A DNA stretch of 29,139 nucleotides from Lingula anatina (lineage: Eukaryota > Brachiopoda > Lingulata > Lingulida > Lingulidae). Location of the stretch: positions 300,341 to 329,479 of the forward strand of contig NW_019775410.1 in the NCBI RefSeq assembly GCF_001039355.2. The letters run 5' to 3'. The notes under the pieces were generated by a model, which worked only from the letters and a program-made list of their open reading frames with translations, did no database searches and was not told the DNA's origin. A program made the position numbers and the translations under genes. Shown one piece after another: positions 21,901 through 29,139 of this stretch. Numbering within the stretch: the stretch's first letter is position 1; each line of letters opens with the position of its first letter.

Positions 21901-23136
21901 ATGGTTCGAAAACATACACGCACAAAGCTTTATTGCGTCTGCCAAATCAGCGTTCTCATCTTAGCTGTGCAAGGAATGGTTTATTTCTTTTTCTTGGACA
22001 AACCGCGCTTGTTAAAAGCTGGACCTCGCCTGGAACAAGGAGGAACAGAGGTCACTTACGAGTCTTTATCGCCTGGTTTGATGCTCTCAGGCGGAGGAAG
22101 GCTATCGGTTAACTTGACTCAAGGAAGAGGAAAGCTAGTAAGTCTAGCACCAGGACAAAAGCGGGTCGAGCGGCCCCAGCCATTGGGACCTTACGAAGGA
22201 CCTAATCAGTATTATGGAAAACACTCAGTGAAATATCAAATTAGTGCCCATAAACTTGAAGTTGAAGGAGCAAATTTACACGAGTTTAATTATTACATGA
22301 AACCAAGAGGAATCTGTGATATTCAAAGAGAAGTTTTCTTGCTCATTATCATTCACTCCAGACCGGAGAATTTTAAAAATCGGAATATCATCCGTAAAAC
22401 GTGGGGTAGCCCGGAATATTTTCTTGTCAACGGGTCGCGGGATTCGTTAGTAAAAACCGTCTTTGTCTTGGGGTTGTCACTAAATAATACAATAGACGCC
22501 AGACTTGACCAAGAAAATGCTTTGTATCACGATCTCATTCAGGAGGACTATAGGGACCATTATCGGAACATGACTTACAAACATATGGCATCTTTTAAGT
22601 GGATTTCTCAAAATTGCAACAATTCAAAGTACGTACTTAAGGCGGATGATGATGTCATGGCAGACATTTTTACTGTCGTCCGCCTCTTACAGCATTTGCC
22701 TCAAGCCGAGAAGGAGAAAGATTTTATAATGGGCGCCATTACAACTCCATCAGTTTACAGAAAGAAAAACACACAGTGGTATGTTACAACAGAAGAATAC
22801 AGAGACAACACTTATCAGACGTATCCAATGGGATTGGCATACGTCACAACAACTCGTGCAGTTAACCGAATGTTTAGAGCGTCCCTAACAACGCCGTTTT
22901 ATTGGATTGATGACGTATATGTTGGGATATTAGCCGCCAAAGTTGGAGGTGTGAACTTCCGCAGAATTAACGGGAAAATGGCACTATGGTTTATGGGCGA
23001 CATTGATAAAACTTTTCTCAAACGTGGATATTATTTCGCACATTTGCAGAGCCCGGGCGTTCATTTTACGTGGACTATCTTTAACCGGTTACTCTCTCGT
23101 GAGCATGTACCTTCCATAAAAATTCCAAAGAAATAG
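21901..23136 (+). CDS. Beta-1,3-galactosyl/N-acetylglucosaminyltransferase family (GT31), intronless
   Basis: A type II Golgi glycosyltransferase that would transfer Gal, GlcNAc or GalNAc from the UDP-sugar in beta-1,3 linkage to a glycan. The 411 residues contain a short basic tail (1-10), a signal-anchor (about 13-32, CQISVLILAVQGMVYFFFL), a stem, and a catalytic domain from about 140. GT31 motifs occur in order: RNIIRKTWG (161-169), TVFVLG (186-191), EDYRDHYRNMTYKHM (215-229), the metal-binding YVLKADDDV (244-252), YPMGLAYV (308-315) and IDDVYVG (336-342), where EDVYVG is usual. Possible N-glycosylation sites are N71, N177, N195, N223 and N240. The complete catalytic domain in one exon is common for B3GALT/B3GNT genes. 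Sequence alone does not tell donor or acceptor, so I give no symbol. The ATG is the first in frame before the signal-anchor. Confidence 0.95.
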   Translation: MVRKHTRTKLYCVCQISVLILAVQGMVYFFFLDKPRLLKAGPRLEQGGTEVTYESLSPGLMLSGGGRLSVNLTQGRGKLVSLAPGQKRVERPQPLGPYEGPNQYYGKHSVKYQISAHKLEVEGANLHEFNYYMKPRGICDIQREVFLLIIIHSRPENFKNRNIIRKTWGSPEYFLVNGSRDSLVKTVFVLGLSLNNTIDARLDQENALYHDLIQEDYRDHYRNMTYKHMASFKWISQNCNNSKYVLKADDDVMADIFTVVRLLQHLPQAEKEKDFIMGAITTPSVYRKKNTQWYVTTEEYRDNTYQTYPMGLAYVTTTRAVNRMFRASLTTPFYWIDDVYVGILAAKVGGVNFRRINGKMALWFMGDIDKTFLKRGYYFAHLQSPGVHFTWTIFNRLLSREHVPSIKIPKK

Positions 23137-23843
23137 TTGGCATAAACACTGATCCTAAGATTTACTGGAATTTTCAGACAAAATTTCTCATGGGGTAATT
23201 GGAAATGCTGAGGCAACCTCCAGTACAGTTCACCGTAGTCTATGAGACAAATGGACCTTTGTAGTGGTGTATTCTCTTAGACATTTTCTACATAATATTT
23301 TCATCTGCGTCCATATCGTCACTGTCGACATTGTGTTTTGATACACGCTCTTTGCTCAAATACTTACAAACCATGTTTTTCTTACCTTCTAATTTTCTAG
23401 TATTTTTCAGTGATAGAAATACGCCTACAGGTCAAGAATATGAGCATAACCGATCAAGTGAAATGAATAGAAAATAACCGATGTATTTCAAAAGCCTGAA
23501 TAATCACTTTTCTACCAATGTACAGGTGAAACACAACTATTTTGGACGGGGGTTTCTGTATTGAGAGTCACAGGGATGTAGCGAAACATATCAAGGCAGT
23601 GACATTTTGTGCATTAGGTAATGTGATGTTATACCATTATTAGTAGTATAGAAAACTAATAGTGCAGGTTCATTTTTACAAACGTCATTGTTATTCTGTA
23701 TTATTTGCAGATATAGTAGTGTCGTCGTCGCCATAAATGTCATCAAATACCAATCACATCTGCAAATGTTAGAACAGCCTTTCACCTAAGGATACAATAA
23801 CCTTAGAATGAATGTTTCGGGTATTTTATTTACATCATTCAAT

Positions 23844-23878
23844 ATTATTCACTGAATATAAAAACTTCAGTGAATAAT
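23844..23878. repeat. Inverted repeat, 13-bp stem, 9-nt loop
   Basis: attattcactgaa pairs perfectly with ttcagtgaataat around the loop tataaaaac. It lies about 700 bp after the GT31 stop, so it may be in the 3' UTR. Confidence 0.9.
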
Positions 23879-24840
23879 TGTTAGATACTTCGGAACAGGT
23901 CAATATTATGGTTAATGTAGTAAGAAATTGCTATTTTCGATGGATTATTTAATTGTTGATTTTTTGAAAGCTGATTTGCACGAAGTTTATTACTTCAATT
24001 CTATCGTTATAAAAATGTAATCTTAGTGACTTGTATACATTTGAAGCAACTAAGCTAGTCATCCGAAGTATAAGGCTTTATAAATACGAATTGAGATTTA
24101 CTTATTAACATCTTTATATATATTTTTACTAAATAGATAATGGAATGTCGTGTAATAATTCATGATGATATGATTTACATACGATTCATTTTTCATCTTT
24201 GCAAAAAAGAAAGCTACTTTATAAGCGAATAGCTTTTATTTAGTGGACGCAATAATTTGTATGATTTTGTAAGTTGAAACTAGGGTAGAATATGCAGGGG
24301 CCAGTGCAAGGAGTGTTTTGCGCCAATATGTTTCACCGCCATGGTAGTGAACGATAACGTTACTGTGTGGATACATCATACGTGGAGACCGAGTCGGGGA
24401 TACTTCCCAAGGACGACCCCCCTCCCCTCCCCCATGACCCCCCCCCTACACACCCACCCACACATCCGTACTTACGATACTTGTAAACGGTTTATTTTAA
24501 ACAGTCCGTAAGTTGACGTGGGGTGTAATTGGTAATTTTAATATAATAAGGTGTTTATACATGATTTGCAGCGGCCTTCTGTTCTAGAATTTTAGGACAA
24601 TATTTTTCTTTTCACAAATTTTTTATTGTAAAACGGTTATAGAAGATATAACATTCCTTGTCATATAAAGTTAACAGTGACTAATTTCATTCTCATGGCT
24701 ACTAGTAACCAGTATTATATTGAGTGGACCTGAAAGGGACAGACATATAGCATTGACAAGACATTTATCTCTGCAAGAGCTAAAGAATCTATATTGTCAT
24801 ATATGTTGCAAGGCGCATGGTTGTCAGACAAGAATACTTT

Positions 24841-24846
24841 AATAAA
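24841..24846 (+). terminator. Candidate poly(A) signal AATAAA
   Basis: The first AATAAA on the plus strand after the GT31 stop codon, 1.7 kb downstream. It would imply a long 3' UTR; an unseen non-canonical signal may be used instead. Confidence 0.25.
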
Positions 24847-25359
24847 CTTACCGTGTATTTTGAAAAGTACATCTTTTCATTTAGCTCTACGTGTTTTCAT
24901 TAAACTCCGGGTATTTCCACTGTTATAGACGTATTATAGACGTGCACCCCGTCATCTCTATCAGATCTGCTGCTGCAAACACAAGGTCTGACTTCTCAGT
25001 TGTAGTATTTATGCAAATTCATTCATGATCACAGTGACCAGCAGTCTTCATGATTAAGTGATGAATCTTCCGGTAAATATCACATACATGTTAAACAATA
25101 GACTATCGTCGTGACAAAATTATTTAAACCTCATATTTCTATCGAACTCCATATAGAACCCCAACATGTACACTAGCATCAATGCCTTGATTTCAATATT
25201 GTTGCATTGGTTGTAACAAAAAGGGACACTGTCAAAGCCGTGGAATATTGTTTTTATATTTCTGAACTACACGATATTACTTAAAAGTGCCTAACATTCC
25301 GATTTGATCAGAAACGAAAATATAACTGACAAACAAGTATCTCAGTTGCTCCTTCATAT

Positions 25360-25393
25360 CTAAGATCTAATAAATCTGTTTATTAGATCTTAG
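25360..25393. repeat. Inverted repeat, 15-bp stem, 4-nt loop
   Basis: ctaagatctaataaa pairs perfectly with tttattagatcttag around tctg. It has the same architecture as the hairpin at 16283-16318 (perfect stem, 4-nt loop) but a different sequence. Confidence 0.9.
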
Positions 25394-25675
25394 TTCATAT
25401 CATAGAGCATTACATTGTACCGGATGTGACATGGTGTCTCTTCTAACACACTCCCTTCAGTCAACCTCTTATTATTCTTAGAACTATTGTTATCATTTTG
25501 GCACATGAATTTAACACGAGCCACTGTCAAAACATTGCCTAATCTTAAATAATGACATTTTCAATTAATTAATTTAAAACAATCACTCACGAAAAACCAC
25601 TAGACCATTGTCAAGTTTAATTTTAAATATCTATATGATTTCTAGGCATCATTTCCTCTAAGCGGTAATGTGAGT

Positions 25676-25692
25676 CCCCCCCCCCCCCCCCC
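25676..25692. repeat. Poly-C tract
   Basis: Seventeen consecutive C residues. Confidence 0.95.
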
Positions 25693-26911
25693 ACTCCCCC
25701 GATGTCATTTTGGTAGAGCTCTCTTGTGATCAGCTCCTGAGCGTATATAAAGCTGTTACGTGATATTTTTGTGCTTTAAAGACACAGACCACAATTAAAA
25801 CTTCCCTCAGCGATAGAGATTGATACGATTATTCACAGTTATGTATCGAACTGTTTAAAACAAACCTCTCTATAAACAAGGTCGTTACTGATAGCAAATA
25901 CGTTAATATATTAATATGTGGCAGATGAATATTGATAGCACATACAGGCATAGCGGATTGACAAGTAAAAACACTTTATTAAAATGCATCCAGTCTCCTC
26001 TTAATAACACAGACCCCTATGTTTGCGAGTAGCGTTTGTTCCAGATAAGTATTCAAATTTTCGGTGCTATGCAACGGGTGTGCAGACGTGATCAAGTCAC
26101 AGTCAAGTCATATTCACGAGAAGATTGTCAATTTACCCCATAAGGTCTGGCCAGAAAATACGCTTAGAAAGGAACATACTATTCCATTATTGCGAGAGTA
26201 AAATTTTGGAGTGTTGTAAATCCCAAATGTCCCAATATTATTACCTTTGGGTCCGCTCCTTTCATATACCTTGCCACTATGTCATGATTTGAATACTTAG
26301 ACTAGGACCTTTTTTCCTATCAATGTGGTGAGTTGGAATTCAACAGGAGCAGTCAAATTGACACCTTCTCTCTTGTGACCTTGGCTGTTGCTATCATAGG
26401 AAAGCTAGGAGGTCTGTTCAGCAACCAAGCCAATCCCTTCAAAAACGTCAAGGTCAAATGTTCCTTATTACCGCAATATAGGCCTTTGTATTAGTTAGAA
26501 GGTATACATTGTTCCAAAAGGATAAAGAGTTATTCTTTTTACTGATGGCTAAATTACATTACGAAAAATTACCACATTTAGTGTGGTTTACGGTCTTCAA
26601 TATTTATCATTGTGGTCTCTTTTAAACAAAATTTTTAAACATTAATTACACTCGCAATTATGAACATGGTTTGAAACGATATTGAAAGACGCATTATCGA
26701 CTAATACCCCAAACCCAGGGTTGGAACGCAAGGCCTCAGTGACGGAGAAAACACTGTTCCATGGCAATCGTGCATTTGATGATTAGGGGAATCCTGATGT
26801 TTGGAGTTCATTGTGGAATAATATAACGATTTTCGCCGTCATTGCACTTGATACGTAATCCGCTTTCTTTTCTTACTGCTCCGTATAATAAGAAATAGAC
26901 TAAGACAAATC

Positions 26912-27000
26912 AAGATATCATAAGGAAAATTAAGATTTATGAGAAAAAGCAAGGTATCATGATAATAATCAAGATATCGTGAGAAAAATTAAGATATCAC
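26912..27000. repeat. Degenerate tandem repeat, ~20-bp unit
   Basis: About 4.5 units of the form aagatatcatgagaaaaatt, with units starting at 26912, 26932, 26951, 26971 and 26991. Each usually carries the EcoRV-like core GATATC or a variant. Confidence 0.85.
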
Positions 27001-28479
27001 AAACTTTCGGCCCGTTTGTCTGATGGGGTCTTAGTGTCTTCAGCACTAACAAAGCAAAGATGACTGGGCAGCTCTGAAAAACTGATACTCCAAGATAATG
27101 AGATATCTTTCTTCAGATACCTATATTAATATTATTGAGCTTCTAATGAGATACAAATCCTTGACGAGACACAGCGTACTGATCGCCACTGATAAATGGT
27201 GACATAAAGGTACGATATTACATGTCGCACGTCAGTAGGAAAAGAGTAAAAACACAGGCAGATAAAATCACATCCAAGCCAAATGTGCATCTACCGACAC
27301 TATAAATATATCTCTTAAATAATCTATAAAATTTCTCTTGCGGAGTACAGCGTACACGACGACTTTGGCGATCTCAGCCCTTGGTGGCTGGTATCTTTAC
27401 TGTCGCATTATGCTTGCTAATTGATCAAAATGATGATCATGATAGCTAGTACTAATGATGTCGGTAGAGGTATCTTAACATAATTATTATCGTAAAAACC
27501 ATGTTAGATACGTGTTTATCAGGACTACAAACAGCTGGTCAGTTGTGATGGCTGATAAACTCACCCTCCCTTCTCCCTCCCTAACAAATAATATAAATAA
27601 CAGGTAAGTAAAAAGAGAAGAAAGAACCACACATAACGTCGTTGTGGCACTTTCATTCCTATAAAGCTTTAAGGATCAATGCCAGCAAGTTTCTGTTCAA
27701 AACGTGTATAATTCAATAACAAACTGAGACCAGGATCTAATGCTGCCACCTTCTTGATTTCTGCCAGTATGGAATTGATTTCATGTGCGTGGTTAACAGT
27801 TATTATTGTTGTTTATCGAGCTGTGTACACTCCATTCTCTTATTAATAATAATTTATTCAGCTTTAAATGTTACAATTTAACATTGTTCGCTGCCTAGGC
27901 TACTGCAGAAACTACTCTATTGTGCTTACATCAAAAAATATAAATAAGGGATAAAATAAAGAATAAAATATCTGGTATTGCTTCAATGAAAATCATTTGA
28001 AGAAGTCACGTCACAAAGGCATAAAGCATGATGTTAAGTGAAAGAAAACTTCCACTTGGTCAAGCCCACGTCTACAGTGCCAAGTTTGACCATTGCGATC
28101 ATGCCGGTGTTTCCCCGACATTTTGAGGCGCAGAAGACATTAAATCCCTCAAGGAAAAGGGTTTAATATTAGGGGGGCTATGGATAGAACTACGGCGTCG
28201 ACAAGGAGGGGACACGGGATTAAGAATACGTAGTTTTCACGTCTTATATTGAAAATGTCAACGTACAAAACCCAGAGGCCCCAAAAGTAGGGACAGCCAT
28301 CTCCCCATTCCCTGTATCCGCGTTGCCAAATCAGTATGGGTCAGCGACGTTTCTCTGTCACACAACGGACTTGGGTGCATAAATAAGATGTCCTTTTGAT
28401 TTGAGATTACTGTACACATAGTTGAAAAATTATACAACTTCATTTTCCTCACAATTCAATAAAAACAGATACTCACGTA

Positions 28480-28501
28480 TTTTTATTTATTTATTTATTT
28501 A
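28480..28501. repeat. (ATTT)n microsatellite
   Basis: About five ATTT repeats. Confidence 0.9.
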
Positions 28502-28676
28502 TCATTTTCTCTTTTTTTGTTATGTCCTTTCTTGTGATCAACATCATTAGGAAATATACATTTATTAACATGTATGATCAAAATTGACTATAATGGTTTT
28601 GTTTTTGACTTTTGGTAAATAAAAGATCTGTTCACCGTAGGTACCGGTAAATACGTAGATTCAGATTTGTCTTGTG

Positions 28677-28873
28677 TATATGCTAGCGTAGGTCTGCAGT
28701 ACCTAGTAGTACATTAAATGCACTCGCAATAATATACAAAATACGATGTTAAAAATAAAAATCCACTGAGTATAACCAGCGGCAAGAAATTTATTAGTTT
28801 TCATACGGCAATCTACAGGACTAAAAGAACTATATATTTATCAATGCTAACTGCAGACCTACGCTAGCATATA
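28677..28873. mobile_element. 197-bp element with 24-bp perfect inverted ends
   Basis: tatatgctagcgtaggtctg + cagt at 28677-28700 recurs in exact reverse complement at 28850-28873, with 149 AT-rich bases between. The size and perfect inverted ends fit a small non-autonomous (MITE-like) element or a recent fold-back insertion. No clear target-site duplication is seen just outside, so the class is uncertain. Confidence 0.5.
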
Positions 28874-29139
28874 AGGTGCTGGGGTGGGGTGGGGGCTGCA
28901 TGGCACAAGTGGTGAGACTGGAAGGGTGGGTGTGGATGAAACAAGCAGAGAGAGGGGGGGTTACAAGCAGAGAGACCGGGGGAGGGGGTGAATTCTCAGA
29001 TTGACATTTGCGATCAACGCCAACGTTCAAATCTAGCGGATTGAATTTCTTTTTAGAGATAAATATTTTTACGGGATTGACTCAAACCATTTTTTTCTAC
29101 TTGGATAGACATGGAACATAAATTTTAGCTATTGGACAC

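Larger units (their letters stand above)
23137..29139. other. Downstream region without recognised genes
   Basis: 6 kb containing the presumed 3' UTR of the GT31 gene and intergenic DNA. Both strands were scanned; ORFs are short and lack domains. Listed separately are two hairpins, a ~20-bp tandem repeat, homopolymer and ATTT tracts and a 197-bp element with inverted ends. A C-rich patch (24415-24470) and a G-rich patch (28873-28990) stand out by composition. Confidence 0.5.

Overview
This is nuclear DNA from an animal: an AT-rich stretch with split genes, GT-AG introns, long intergenic spacers, microsatellites, fold-back repeats and an assembly gap (260 N plus single Ns at 13544 and 19085). 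The overrepresented palindrome TAGGCCTA, a decayed interspersed repeat of a type I recall from many marine invertebrates, and the close match of the cullin exons to vertebrate CUL3 suggest a marine invertebrate, perhaps a deuterostome. The species cannot be fixed from the sequence.

Layout. (1) 1-2006, minus strand: the 5' end of a cullin-3 (CUL3) gene, three coding exons, the rest lying beyond the left edge. The end of exon 3 is tandemly duplicated into the following intron. (2) 2007-2755: a promoter-like region with ZNF143-type, CRE and ETS motifs and a weakly supported plus-strand first exon. (3) 4949-7215 and 12010-15173, both minus strand: two tandem paralogous genes, reconstructed here exon by exon, each encoding two ferredoxin-like dimeric alpha/beta-barrel (DUF1330-like) domains with identical intron positions and phases. 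The upstream copy has an in-frame TGA and a short insertion beside an ambiguous base. (4) 15.2-20.3 kb: mostly non-coding, with the gap, repeats and one 87-codon ORF of uncertain status. (5) 20358-20988, plus strand: exon-like blocks of a possible small gene. (6) 21901-23136, plus strand: an intact, intronless GT31 beta-1,3-glycosyltransferase, with two consensus CRE sites about 200 bp upstream. (7) 23137-29139: no gene recognised; hairpins, tandem repeats and a 197-bp element bounded by 24-bp inverted repeats.

The genes do not form a pathway. CUL3 is a ubiquitin-ligase scaffold and the GT31 enzyme is a Golgi glycosyltransferase. The most novel part is the tandem pair of two-domain alpha/beta-barrel genes, whose function is unknown.
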